64,000 nucleotides of DNA from Parasphingorhabdus marina DSM 22363 (GTDB lineage: Bacteria > Pseudomonadota > Alphaproteobacteria > Sphingomonadales > Sphingomonadaceae), in assembly GCF_900128895.1 (NCBI RefSeq), contig NZ_FSQW01000001.1, forward strand, positions 124,001-188,000, given 5' to 3'. Under the pieces are notes generated by a model. That model was not told where the DNA came from. It did no database searches and worked only from the letters and a program-made list of their open reading frames with translations. Every line of letters starts with the position of its first letter. Within the stretch, counting starts at the first letter, position 1. This document shows, one piece after another, positions 52,193 through 60,837 of the stretch. Made by a program: the position numbers and the translations under genes.

Positions 52193-52885
52193 TTATTCCC
52201 CCAATATCCAGTCCACCGCGGCGTCGGCGTGGATTTCGGTACTGTCATAGATTGGCAAGACATTTGCCTTGGTATCGACAAGCAGATCGAGTTCGGTACA
52301 ACCGAGCACCACCGCATCGACTTCCTGCTTGGCGATATCGGTGAGGAAGGTTTTCAGCGTCCGCTCGGAATCCCGGCGGATTTTGCTGAACATCAGTTCC
52401 TCGTAAATGATCCGGTCAATCTCCTCGACCCGGGTCTCGTCCGGCGGCGTCAGGGTGATCCCCTTGCCGACCAGGCGCTTGCGGTAAAAGCCCTCCGTCA
52501 TCACATTGCGTGTCCCGATCAGCGTCGCCGTCTTGATCCCGTCGGCAACCATCCTGTCGCCGACACATTCGGCGATGTGGAGAATGGGAATATCCACTTC
52601 CGGTGCGACTTTGGGGTAGATTTTGTGCATCGCATTGGAGCAGATCAGCATCGCCGTCGCCCCCGATTGCTTCAGGCGCTTGGCCGAACGGATCATCAGT
52701 CCGGCCGCCGCATCCCAGTCATCATCCGATTGCAGGCGGGCATAGTCGTTGAAATTGACACTTTCAATCAGCAGATGCGCGCTCGCAAAACCGCCCAGAC
52801 GGCGCTGCACTTCGCTGTTGATCCGGCGGTAATAATTTTCGGTGGACACCCAGGACATGCCACCGATCAACCCGAATTTCCGCAT
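52193..52885 (-). CDS. Aspartate/glutamate racemase family protein
   Basis: 230 aa. Start MRKFGLIGGMSWVSTENYYR is the hallmark of the YgeA-like amino-acid racemases. The two catalytic Cys are in LICSNAMHKI (near residue 83) and VLGCTELDLL (near residue 196). It probably interconverts D/L forms of a charged or broad set of amino acids. Separated from gshA by 85 nt. Confidence 0.9.
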   Translation of the reverse strand: MRKFGLIGGMSWVSTENYYRRINSEVQRRLGGFASAHLLIESVNFNDYARLQSDDDWDAAAGLMIRSAKRLKQSGATAMLICSNAMHKIYPKVAPEVDIPILHIAECVGDRMVADGIKTATLIGTRNVMTEGFYRKRLVGKGITLTPPDETRVEEIDRIIYEELMFSKIRRDSERTLKTFLTDIAKQEVDAVVLGCTELDLLVDTKANVLPIYDSTEIHADAAVDWILGE

Positions 52886-53065
52886 GTCTACTCCCGACTA
52901 TGAAAAGATAGGGGCCGCCCGATGATCGGGTGCATCCGCCTATCCTGTGGCTATGGAAGGCACGAATGACATGAAATTCCCGGTTGGACAAGCGCACCGG
53001 GAGTGGAAGCGGGAATTGAGACCTGTTTTTACGATATCAAGCGGCGCGCGGGATATGGATCCCGG

Positions 53066-53138
53066 CCCGCTCATGGTGAGCTTGTCGAACCATGACATGC
53101 GCGACGGTTCATCCTTCGACGAGCTCAGGATGAGCGGG
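53066..53138. repeat. Imperfect palindromic repeat (GAGCTTGTCGAA type)
   Basis: Arms CCCGCTCATGGTGAGCTTG (from 53066) and the reversed CGAGCTCAGGATGAGCGGG (ending 53138) are near-complementary, and each arm is itself folded (CATGGTGAGC ... GAACCATG). It is a copy of the common alphaproteobacterial intergenic sequence containing CCTTCGAC-AGCTCAGGATGA. A partial copy lies near 42170. It fills the 5' part of the gap 52886-53450, which otherwise holds R5 and no gene. Confidence 0.7.
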
Positions 53139-53178
53139 GTATTGGATTAAGGGAGAGGTTTTGAGTCTTTGTTTATTC

Positions 53179-53444
53179 CCTCAAGCGCCGGGCGCGGAGA
53201 TTTGTTCTTTTGGACCCTCAAGCGCCGGGCGGCGACATCCGTCGCCTTGGCTACGCGCCATAAGGCGCGGCGGCCGGTCGGCCTTGCCTCGCTACGCTCG
53301 GAAAAGCGACATTTCGACAGTTCCCCAAACCGAGCGCAGCGAGGCAAGCGCGACCGCGCACCCGAGCTTATGCGAGGGAAGCCAAGCGGGCGGATGCCCG
53401 CGCCCGGCGCCTGAGGGTCAAAAAAAGACTCCCGGCGCTTGAGG
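53179..53444. repeat. Dispersed repeat copy R5
   Basis: 266 bp, the most complete copy, with doubled ends on both sides: left cores 53179-53194 and 53216-53231, right cores 53401-53416 (one change) and 53431-53444. The body is in R2 orientation with CCTTGCCTCGCTACGCTCGG and CCGAGCGCAGCGAGGCAAGC as long stem arms and GGCGACATCCGTCGCC. It ends 6 nt from the pntB stop and so should be carried in the 3' UTR of the pnt transcript. Confidence 0.85.
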
Positions 53445-53450
53445 GCTAAA

Positions 53451-54914
53451 TCAAAACGCCTTGACGATATCCTCGCACATCTTCTTCGCATCAGACAGCA
53501 GCATCATGGTCTGATCCATGTAGAAGACCTCATTATCGACACCGGCATAACCGACCCCGCCCATCGAGCGTTTGATGAAGAAGATCTGCTTGGCCTTGTC
53601 GACATCGAATACCGGCATCCCATAGATAGGGGATCCCTTGTCGGTCTTCGCCGCCGGATTGACAACGTCATTGGCGCCAATCACGAACGCCACATCGGCC
53701 TGGGCAAATTCGCTGTTGATGTCTTCCAGCTCGAACACTTCGTCATAGGGCACATTGGCCTCGGCGAGCAGCACGTTCATGTGTCCGGGCATGCGGCCAG
53801 CGACCGGGTGGATCGCATATTTCACGTCGACACCCTCTTCCTTCAGCATGTCCGCCATTTCCCGCAACGCGTGCTGGGCCTGGGCAACAGCCATGCCATA
53901 GCCGGGAATGATGATTACCTTCTCTGCCTGCTTCATCATATAGGCCGCGTCCTCAGCGGATCCCCGCTTCCAGGGACGGTCGATCTTCTCGGCGCCTTCA
54001 GCGGGTCCACTGTCGGCACCAAAGCCGCCGGCGATCACGCTGATGAAGCTGCGGTTCATCGCCTTGCACATGATATAGGACAGGATCGCACCCGACGACC
54101 CGACCAGCGCACCGGTGATGATCATCGCGGTATTGCCCAGCGTGAAGCCCATCGCCGCTGCCGCCCAGCCGGAATAGCTGTTGAGCATCGACACCACGAC
54201 CGGCATGTCGGCGCCGCCGATCGGAATGATCAGCAGGAAGCCGATGGCAAAGGCCAGCGCCGTGATCGTCCAGAAGACCCAGGGGCTCTGGTCAATCGTG
54301 AAATAGGCGGTGAGGCCCAGGATCGCGGCGAGTGTGCCGAGATTGATCACATGGCGCAGCGGCAAAAGGATCGGCGCGCCGGACATGTTGCCGTTGAGTT
54401 TCAGGAAGGCGATGACGGAACCACTGAAGGTAATCGCACCAATGGCGATACCGAGGCCCATCTCCACGCGGCTGACCTTCAGGATATCTCCATCCGCACC
54501 CAGGATGCCAAAGGCCCCGGGATTCAGATAGGCAGCCGCCGCGACCAGCACGGCGGCCATCCCGACCAGAGAGTGAAAACCGGCCACCAGCTGCGGCATG
54601 TCGGTCATCGGAATCCGGCGGGCTATGACAAAGCCGATCGATCCGCCAATCGCCATGGCGACAGCGATTTCCGGCAAGGTCGCATAGTCGTGGGTGAGCA
54701 ATGTGGTGACCACCGCGATCAGCATCCCGACCATGCCATAGCGGTTGCCCGCCCGGCTGGTTTCCGGCGATGACAGGCCGCGCAGAGCCAAAATGAACAA
54801 TACGCCGGCGACCAGATAAGCCACCGCGACCCAGGGATTAACCGCTTCTCCCGAAGCCGCCATCGCTGGCGTGGCAAAAAACAGCGCCGCTGCGCCCCCC
54901 GCTAATGCGCGCAT
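53451..54914 (-). CDS. pntB: NAD(P) transhydrogenase subunit beta
   Basis: 487 aa. Proton-pumping transhydrogenase: about nine membrane helices (domain II) followed by the NADP(H)-binding domain III (GYGMAVAQAQHALREMADML, HPVAGRMPGHMNVLLAEANV, VIGANDVVNPAAK). The start at 54914 overlaps the stop of pntAB (TAATG) and has AAAAGGAGCG upstream; a longer reading would pass through the pntAB gene. It makes NADPH from NADH using the proton gradient. Confidence 0.94.
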   Translation of the reverse strand: MRALAGGAAALFFATPAMAASGEAVNPWVAVAYLVAGVLFILALRGLSSPETSRAGNRYGMVGMLIAVVTTLLTHDYATLPEIAVAMAIGGSIGFVIARRIPMTDMPQLVAGFHSLVGMAAVLVAAAAYLNPGAFGILGADGDILKVSRVEMGLGIAIGAITFSGSVIAFLKLNGNMSGAPILLPLRHVINLGTLAAILGLTAYFTIDQSPWVFWTITALAFAIGFLLIIPIGGADMPVVVSMLNSYSGWAAAAMGFTLGNTAMIITGALVGSSGAILSYIMCKAMNRSFISVIAGGFGADSGPAEGAEKIDRPWKRGSAEDAAYMMKQAEKVIIIPGYGMAVAQAQHALREMADMLKEEGVDVKYAIHPVAGRMPGHMNVLLAEANVPYDEVFELEDINSEFAQADVAFVIGANDVVNPAAKTDKGSPIYGMPVFDVDKAKQIFFIKRSMGGVGYAGVDNEVFYMDQTMMLLSDAKKMCEDIVKAF

Positions 54915-55210
54915 TATTTGCGCTCCTTTTTCTTGTACATGGCGAGCATGCGCTCGGTGACGGCAAAGCCGCCGAATATGTTGACGCTGGCGAGCACAAC
55001 GCCGACCAGTCCCAGCCATTTGGCGGTCTGCCCGCCATCTGCCTGTGCCCCTGCAGCTGCCGCGATCAAAGCTCCGACGATAATTACCGAGGAAATCGCA
55101 TTGGTCACCGCCATCAGCGGGGTATGCAGCGCCGGCGTCACCGACCAGACGACATAATAGCCGACAAAACAGGCCAGCACGAAAATCGAAAGAATTGAAA
55201 TAAAGTCCAT
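54914..55210 (-). CDS. pntAB: NAD(P) transhydrogenase subunit alpha part 2
   Basis: 98 aa with three membrane helices (ISILSIFVLACFVGYYVVW, MAVTNAISSVIIVGALIAAA, WLGLVGVVLASVNIFGGFAV) and a basic end (KKKERK). In this split form it is the membrane part of PntA. Overlaps by one base with both neighbours (TAATG), so the three pnt genes are translationally linked. Confidence 0.93.
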   Translation of the reverse strand: MDFISILSIFVLACFVGYYVVWSVTPALHTPLMAVTNAISSVIIVGALIAAAAGAQADGGQTAKWLGLVGVVLASVNIFGGFAVTERMLAMYKKKERK

Positions 55211-56349
55211 TATGCGTCCCCACTCGCCAGAAGGCGCTCATTCACAACCTGTCCGTCCTTGGTCAAACGAATGCCCAAAGTGACTTCATCGTCATCGGGC
55301 AGCACCGGTTTCTTGGTCTCTTCGTCCCAGTAGGCCGAGAGGAAATTATAGAGGTTTCGGGCGAACAGCGCAGAGCTGTCGGCCGCCATGGTCGCCGGCA
55401 TGTTTTGCGCGCCGATAATTTTGACACCATGTTTCTGAACCGTTTCACCGGGCATCGCGCCTTCGACATTGCCGCCCTGTTCGGCGGCAAGGTCGACAAT
55501 CACACTGCCGGCTTTCATCGTGGCGATCTGGGCGTCCGAAATCAGACGCGGCGCCGCACGTCCGGGGATCAGCGCCGTGGTAATCACAATATCCTGCCTG
55601 GCGATATGCGAACTGACCAGTTCGGCCTGGGCCTTCTGATATTCCTCGCTCATTTCGGTGGCATAGCCGCCCGATCCTTCGCCCTCGATGCCTTCGACGC
55701 TCTCGACGAACACCGGTTTCGCGCCGAGTGATTCAATCTGTTCTTTCGTCGCCGAACGGACATCGGTTGCAGACACCTGCGCGCCCAGTCGCCGGGCAGT
55801 GGCAATCGATTGCAGCCCGGCAACACCGACACCCATGACGAAGCATTTGGCGGCACTGACCGTGCCCGCAGCGGTCATCATCATCGGAAAGGCCCGGCCA
55901 TATTCCGCAGCAGCCAGAATAACGGCCTTGTAACCCGACAGGTTGGATTGCGAAGACAGGATATCCATCGATTGCGCCCGGGTAATCCGGGGCATGAATT
56001 CCATTGCCAGCGCGTCAATATCGAGCTTGGCATATTCGTCAACGCGCGCCCGTTCGCCGAACGGATTGAGGCTGGCCACAAGCCAGGCACCCTTCTTGAT
56101 CCCTTTCAGCGAGGCAGGCTCAGGTCCCTGCACGCCGAGCAGAATATCGGCATCTTTGATAATTTCGGCCCTCGACCCGGTGGTCGCACCCATATCTTCA
56201 TAGTCGGAGTCGGCAATGGACGCTCCGGTGCCTGCCCCCTTTTCGACTGCCATTGAAGCGCCCAGCGCCACAAATTTTTTCACCGTTTCCGGTGTCGCGC
56301 CGACCCGCAGCTCGCCCTCCGCGAGCTCCTTCAATACAGCAATTTTCAC
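55210..56349 (-). CDS. pntAA: NAD(P) transhydrogenase subunit alpha part 1
   Basis: 379 aa NAD(H)-binding domain I. VGATPETVKKFVALGASMAV and the Rossmann motif VMGVGVAGLQSIATARRLGA are conserved, as is GSVIVDLAAEQGGNVEGAMP. Start is taken as GTG 56349 (VKIAVLKELAEGELR), the usual family start; a TTG at 56361 would add four residues. Twelve nt separate it from the tiny aa3 subunit gene upstream. Confidence 0.94.
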   Translation of the reverse strand: MKIAVLKELAEGELRVGATPETVKKFVALGASMAVEKGAGTGASIADSDYEDMGATTGSRAEIIKDADILLGVQGPEPASLKGIKKGAWLVASLNPFGERARVDEYAKLDIDALAMEFMPRITRAQSMDILSSQSNLSGYKAVILAAAEYGRAFPMMMTAAGTVSAAKCFVMGVGVAGLQSIATARRLGAQVSATDVRSATKEQIESLGAKPVFVESVEGIEGEGSGGYATEMSEEYQKAQAELVSSHIARQDIVITTALIPGRAAPRLISDAQIATMKAGSVIVDLAAEQGGNVEGAMPGETVQKHGVKIIGAQNMPATMAADSSALFARNLYNFLSAYWDEETKKPVLPDDDEVTLGIRLTKDGQVVNERLLASGDA

Positions 56350-56361
56350 GAATGATTCCAA

Positions 56362-56487
56362 TCAGGTAGTGATAAGGATGATAACCAGGATAGTCACAAT
56401 CGCCGTGATGATGGTCCCGATCTTCAACCAGGACAGGAATCCGGAATAGGTCTCCTCAGCCGATTTCATATTGTTGTCCGAAGCCAT
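56362..56487 (-). CDS. aa3-type cytochrome c oxidase subunit IV
   Basis: 41 aa, MASDNNMKSAEETYSGFLSW with one membrane helix (IGTIITAIVTILVIILI). It matches the tiny fourth subunit of alphaproteobacterial aa3 oxidases. It lies upstream of pntAA on the same strand and probably in one operon with pnt, while the catalytic oxidase genes are elsewhere. The start at 56487 fits the family; the longer reading to 56550 does not. Confidence 0.85.
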   Translation of the reverse strand: MASDNNMKSAEETYSGFLSWLKIGTIITAIVTILVIILITT

Positions 56488-56657
56488 AATATCCCCAAAT
56501 ATTCGATTAAAAACTGACCGGGGTGTAAACGGATATAAGGCGGCGCTCAAGCCCTCCGGCCTCCCTTTTTGGATAGAAAAAATAGCATGTCCTTAATCGG
56601 GTCTTTACCCCCTGCTGGTACCGATGCCGTTCGAACAGGTTTCAAATTGGGACAGAA

Positions 56658-58085
56658 ATGGCGCAAAACGGCACAAAACTGCTGATGTTGATCGATGACG
56701 AACCGGCCCAGTGCCGGTTGATCTCGGCCATGGCCTCTCGGGCCGGATTCCGGACGATCTATGCCCGCGATGCCGAAACGGCGATCGCCACGCTCGGCAC
56801 GCAGGACGGGATGATGCTGGATGCCATCATTCTCGACAATTGGGTTCCTGGCTCGGAAGCAACCGATCTGATTGCCGAACTGAAGTCCCGCCGTCCCGCT
56901 TTACCGATCCTTATGCTGACCGCTGTTGGATCCGTCACCGAAGCGGTGGATGCGGTGCGCGCCGGTGCCACCGATTATCTGATCAAGCCCGTCGCGCCCG
57001 AACAAATGCTGATGGCGCTCGAAGCGGCCGTCGAAAATGCGCGGGATGACGGCGAATTGCGCCCGCTCACCGAAAAGATTTCCACACCGCTGGAATTTGA
57101 AGAGATTGTCGGTGCCGCTCCCGCGTTCCGCGCCGCGCTTGCCATTGCCGCCAAGGCAGCCCGTGCCCGCGTGCCGGTACTGATTGAAGGCGAAGGCGGC
57201 GTGGGCAAGGAAGTGATTGCTGATGCCATTCACGCGGCCAGCCCGCGCGCGAAAATGCCGATTCTCAAGGTCAATTGCGGTGCGATTACCGGAAATCTTC
57301 TGGATTCGGTGCTTTTCGGTCACGAGAAGGGTGCCTTTACCGGAGCTTTTGATCGCAAGATCGGTCTGTTCCAGCAGGCTGAAGGCGGCACGATCTTCCT
57401 CGACGAGGTCGATCGCATTCCCGCCGAAACGCAGGTCCGTTTGCTCCGCTTCCTGAAATCTTCGGAGATTCAACCGCTCGGCAGCCCGAACAGTTTCCAG
57501 ATTGACGTGCGGGTGATCGCCGCATCAAACCGCTCGCTGGAAAAGGAAGTCAAGGATGACCGGTTCCGCGAGGACCTGTTCTACCGGATGAATGTCGTCA
57601 ATCTGACGATCCCGCCGCTGCGCGACCGTACCGGGGACATTCCGGCCCTGTGCCGGCATTTTCTGGCCCGCCTGGCCAACCAGCCGGGGCTGCGCAGTCT
57701 GGGCATTACCGACGAAGCGCTCAACCTGTTACGCAGCTATAACTGGCCGGGCAATGTCCGCCAGTTGCAGAGCGTATTGTTCCGCGCCGCCGTCATGTGT
57801 GACCGCGATGCGCTGACCTGCGAGGAATTCCCGCAGATTTCGTCCTTTGTCGCCAAATCCGGCGGCAGTGAACCGCATCTGTCCAACAGTCCGGAAGGCA
57901 TTGGCATCACGCTCTATGCCGAAGATGGCAATCTGCGTCCGCTGGAGGAAATCGAGGCCGACGTCATTCGTCTGGCCATCGGCCATTATCGCGGCCGGAT
58001 GACGGAAGTGGCACGACGCCTGGGAATCGGGCGCTCTACACTCTACCGGAAACTCGCAGATCTGGGCATCGACAACGCCGCTTGA
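56658..58085 (+). CDS. Sigma54-dependent response regulator (NtrC family), orphan
   Basis: 475 aa with receiver (residues 8-125, MLIDDEPAQCRLI, phospho-acceptor Asp in AIILDNWVPGSEA, LIKPVAPEQ), AAA+ domain (150-380) and Fis-type helix-turn-helix (MTEVARRLGIGRSTLYRKLA near the end). The sigma54-contact loop EKGAFTGAFDRK and Walker B IFLDEVDR are intact; Walker A reads GEGGVGKE, instead of the usual GESGTGKE. It should activate sigma54 promoters on phosphorylation. No sensor kinase gene is next to it. Confidence 0.9.
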   Translation: MAQNGTKLLMLIDDEPAQCRLISAMASRAGFRTIYARDAETAIATLGTQDGMMLDAIILDNWVPGSEATDLIAELKSRRPALPILMLTAVGSVTEAVDAVRAGATDYLIKPVAPEQMLMALEAAVENARDDGELRPLTEKISTPLEFEEIVGAAPAFRAALAIAAKAARARVPVLIEGEGGVGKEVIADAIHAASPRAKMPILKVNCGAITGNLLDSVLFGHEKGAFTGAFDRKIGLFQQAEGGTIFLDEVDRIPAETQVRLLRFLKSSEIQPLGSPNSFQIDVRVIAASNRSLEKEVKDDRFREDLFYRMNVVNLTIPPLRDRTGDIPALCRHFLARLANQPGLRSLGITDEALNLLRSYNWPGNVRQLQSVLFRAAVMCDRDALTCEEFPQISSFVAKSGGSEPHLSNSPEGIGITLYAEDGNLRPLEEIEADVIRLAIGHYRGRMTEVARRLGIGRSTLYRKLADLGIDNAA

Positions 58086-58167
58086 CAATTTCGGCCATGG
58101 CCCTTGCCACAGGCCGGTCCACAAAGCGTGTTGATGTTTAACGCCGCACTCACTAAGTCTGTCGGAC

Positions 58168-58770
58168 ATGAGAAACAACCGTCCAGCCGTTCCAGCCAGC
58201 GCCGCCCTGATCGCGGCCCTGCTTCTGTCCTCCTGTGGAAAGCAGGAGGCCGTGGGTGACGTTCCGTCCGGTGACGAGCTCGCGCGTCAGGCCGATGCTG
58301 CCAGCCAGGCCATCCGGGACGAAGCTGCTGCTGCCGAAGGTGCAGAAGCGGACGCCGTCGATAGCGCAACGATGACCAGTTATGTCAATAATCTGCGCGG
58401 ATTTTCCATTCTCGTACCCGAGAAATGGACGGTGGTCGAAGCGGACAGCGACGATAATGGCAATGTTTATAATGATGCGGAATCCGGGGCAAAACTGACC
58501 GTCGGATGGACCGAAAACCGCGAAGATGCGGATTTGCAGGCCGCCATCACCGCACTCGAGTCCGGATCGGGTGAAATCAATGGCGAGAATGTCAACGAAG
58601 ATGAATATCGCGCCAGCGGCACGGATGGCGACGGCAACAAGATTGCCCAGCGCATCATGCGCAAGCCCGACGGAACCATGATCAGCGCCGCTCTGACCTA
58701 TCCGGAAGACCAGGCCGTCACTCTTGACGCACTGGCGCCCCGGATACTCGACAGCCTGACGCTGCAATAG
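58168..58770 (+). CDS. Lipoprotein of unknown function
   Basis: 200 aa. Lipobox LSSC after VPASAALIAALLLSSC; an Ala/Glu-rich linker (RDEAAAAEGAEADAVDSATM); then a compact domain FSILVPEKWTVVEADSDDNG ... LTVGWTENREDADLQAAITA that resembles small PsbP- or DcrB-like alpha/beta folds. Function unknown. MOSC gene follows after 13 nt, perhaps in one operon. Confidence 0.72.
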   Translation: MRNNRPAVPASAALIAALLLSSCGKQEAVGDVPSGDELARQADAASQAIRDEAAAAEGAEADAVDSATMTSYVNNLRGFSILVPEKWTVVEADSDDNGNVYNDAESGAKLTVGWTENREDADLQAAITALESGSGEINGENVNEDEYRASGTDGDGNKIAQRIMRKPDGTMISAALTYPEDQAVTLDALAPRILDSLTLQ

Positions 58771-58783
58771 GCCGGTTGCGCTG

Positions 58784-59320
58784 ATGGCCAGAGTGATCTC
58801 GGTCCATCGACAACGCGATCACCAGTTCAGCAAATCCCCGGAACAGCAGATCACCCTGATCGCGGGTGAAGGCGTGCAAGGCGACGCCCATCGCGGCCAA
58901 ACTGTCAAACACCGCTCGCGCGTGGCGCGGGATCCGGACCAGCCCAATCTGCGCCAGGTGCATCTGCTGCACGAAGAGCTGCTCGATGAACTCCGGACAC
59001 AGAGTTTTCGGATCCACCCGGGCGACATTGGCGAAAACATCCTGACCCGGGACTTGGCCTTGCTCGACCTGCCCGAGGGCACGCTGCTGCGCATCGGCGA
59101 ACAGGCGAAATTGCGCATAACCGGCCTTCGCAACCCCTGCCGGCAACTGAATGATTTTGCGCCAGGGCTGACGGATGCGGTACTGGCACGCGGACCTCAG
59201 GGCGAACTGGTCCGCAAGGCGGGTGTGATGGCCGTCGTTGAAAACGGAGGTGTGGTCAAAGCCGGTGATGCCATTTCAACGGAGTTGCCGGAAAACGGCA
59301 AACCACTCGAACCAGTCTAG
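58784..59320 (+). CDS. MOSC domain protein
   Basis: 178 aa. MOSC domains bind molybdenum cofactor and can sulphurate it or act in N-hydroxylated compound reduction. Typical parts: VQGDAHRGQTVKHRSRVARD, the IHPGDIGENILTRDLALLDL segment and the catalytic Cys in LRITGLRNPCRQLNDF. The stop codon TAG at 59318-59320 overlaps that of the helicase gene on the other strand (shared CTAG). Confidence 0.87.
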   Translation: MARVISVHRQRDHQFSKSPEQQITLIAGEGVQGDAHRGQTVKHRSRVARDPDQPNLRQVHLLHEELLDELRTQSFRIHPGDIGENILTRDLALLDLPEGTLLRIGEQAKLRITGLRNPCRQLNDFAPGLTDAVLARGPQGELVRKAGVMAVVENGGVVKAGDAISTELPENGKPLEPV

Positions 59321-60720
59321 CGATCCAGTTTGGCGTCCAGGAAACCAGGCACGGGTCCGTTCCAGCCATCTCCATCCTGATCATCGGCCTCGTCCCGCGC
59401 GGGGGCCGGTTTTGGACTGGGTGACTGAGACTTCTCTTTTTTGGGTGGCTTTGACGACGGACGGTTGTCATTTCTCGGCAGAGACTTCCCATCCTTGCGC
59501 TGTTTCGGCCGACCAGACCCGGATTCTCCGGATTTCGGCCGGTCATCCTTGTGATCTGATTTTTTGTCCGCCTTGGCGTAGGACGGCTTTTTCTCAGGCT
59601 TGACCGACTTGCTGTCGCGCACCGGCAGTTTCATGCCGGTCAATTTCTCGATATTCTCGACATGCTCGCTGTCGCTGCGGGTCACGAAGGTGATCGCCAC
59701 GCCCGTTGCACCTGCGCGGCCGGTCCGGCCGATCCGGTGGATATAGTCGTCGGGATGCCAGGGAATATCGAAATTCACGACATGGCTGACGCCCTTGATG
59801 TCCAGCCCGCGGGCGGCAACGTCAGACGCGCAGAGAATATTGATTTCACCGGACTTGAACCGTTCGAGCTCGGCCAGCCGCGATGTCTGGTCCATGTCAC
59901 CATGAATCTGTCCGGCATCAAACCCGTCCTTGCGCAACTGCTGGCACAGATCGCGAACCTGGGTCTTGCGATTGCAAAAAATGATCGCGGTCTCGACGCC
60001 TTCATTATCGAGAATGCCATAGAGCAGCTTCTGTTTGCCGCGCGGCGCGATGTGGATGATCGACTGGTCAATCGACGTATTGGCCGTCGCCGGACGCGAT
60101 ACCTCGATATATTTCGGACTGGTGAGAAACTGGTCGCTGAGCTTCTTGATCGGCGGCGGCATGGTTGCCGAAAACAGCATCGTCTGGCGCGTTGCCGGCA
60201 ACTTCGAGCAGATTTCCTCGATATCGGGGATAAAACCCATGTCGAGCATCCGGTCCGCTTCGTCAATGACCAGCAATTCGCAGCCCGACATCAATATCCG
60301 GCCCCGCTCGAACAGGTCCATCAGACGGCCCGGCGTGGCGATCAGCACATCGACACCCTTTTCGAGAGCCTTGACCTGATCCCCCATGGAAACGCCGCCA
60401 ATCAGCAGGGCCATGCTCAGATTGTGATTCTTGCCGTATTTCTCAAAATTCTCGGCTACCTGGGCCGCGAGTTCCCTGGTCGGTTCGAGAATCAGCGATC
60501 GCGGCATGCGTGCCCGGGACCGGCCATGCGCCAGAACATCGATCATCGGCAGCACGAAGCTGGCGGTTTTTCCGGTTCCCGTCTGCGCTATGCCGATAAT
60601 GTCCTTCATCATCAGCACCGGCGGGATGGCCTGAGCCTGAATGGGAGTCGGCTCGTCATAGCCCGCGTCGGCGACGGCACTTAACAATTCATCAGAGAGG
60701 CCGAGGTCGGCAAATTTCAT
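59317..60720 (-). CDS. DEAD/DEAH-box RNA helicase
   Basis: 467 aa, RhlE-like ATP-dependent RNA helicase. Motifs: Q (GYDEPTPIQAQAIPP), I (AQTGTGKT), Ia (LEPTRELAAQV), II (VIDEADRMLDMGF), III (LFSATMP), IV-VI (AIIFCNRKTQVRDL, ASDVAARGLDIKGVSHVVNF, HRIGRTGRAG). The last 95 residues are a basic, disordered Lys/Ser/Pro/Arg tail of the kind that adds nonspecific RNA binding. The start is 60720 or 60723 (two ATGs). No specific gene name is safe. Confidence 0.92.
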   Translation of the reverse strand: MKFADLGLSDELLSAVADAGYDEPTPIQAQAIPPVLMMKDIIGIAQTGTGKTASFVLPMIDVLAHGRSRARMPRSLILEPTRELAAQVAENFEKYGKNHNLSMALLIGGVSMGDQVKALEKGVDVLIATPGRLMDLFERGRILMSGCELLVIDEADRMLDMGFIPDIEEICSKLPATRQTMLFSATMPPPIKKLSDQFLTSPKYIEVSRPATANTSIDQSIIHIAPRGKQKLLYGILDNEGVETAIIFCNRKTQVRDLCQQLRKDGFDAGQIHGDMDQTSRLAELERFKSGEINILCASDVAARGLDIKGVSHVVNFDIPWHPDDYIHRIGRTGRAGATGVAITFVTRSDSEHVENIEKLTGMKLPVRDSKSVKPEKKPSYAKADKKSDHKDDRPKSGESGSGRPKQRKDGKSLPRNDNRPSSKPPKKEKSQSPSPKPAPARDEADDQDGDGWNGPVPGFLDAKLDR

Positions 60721-60837
60721 CATGTTTCCGGAAATCAAGAGTATCAATGCGGACTGGAAGCATGCCAGCCGGAACTGGGCCGGGAAATGGTGCCAAAACG
60801 CGCGATTGTCAAGCAATCTCCACGCTGTGAAGGCGCC

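Noticed and set aside
53161-53491. Open frames in the dispersed repeats (also at 38.8, 39.6 and 42.2 kb) translating to SSAGRRHPSPWLRA-type peptides
   Set aside because: They occur in several frames on both strands of the repeat and change with orientation, so they are composition artefacts and not genes.
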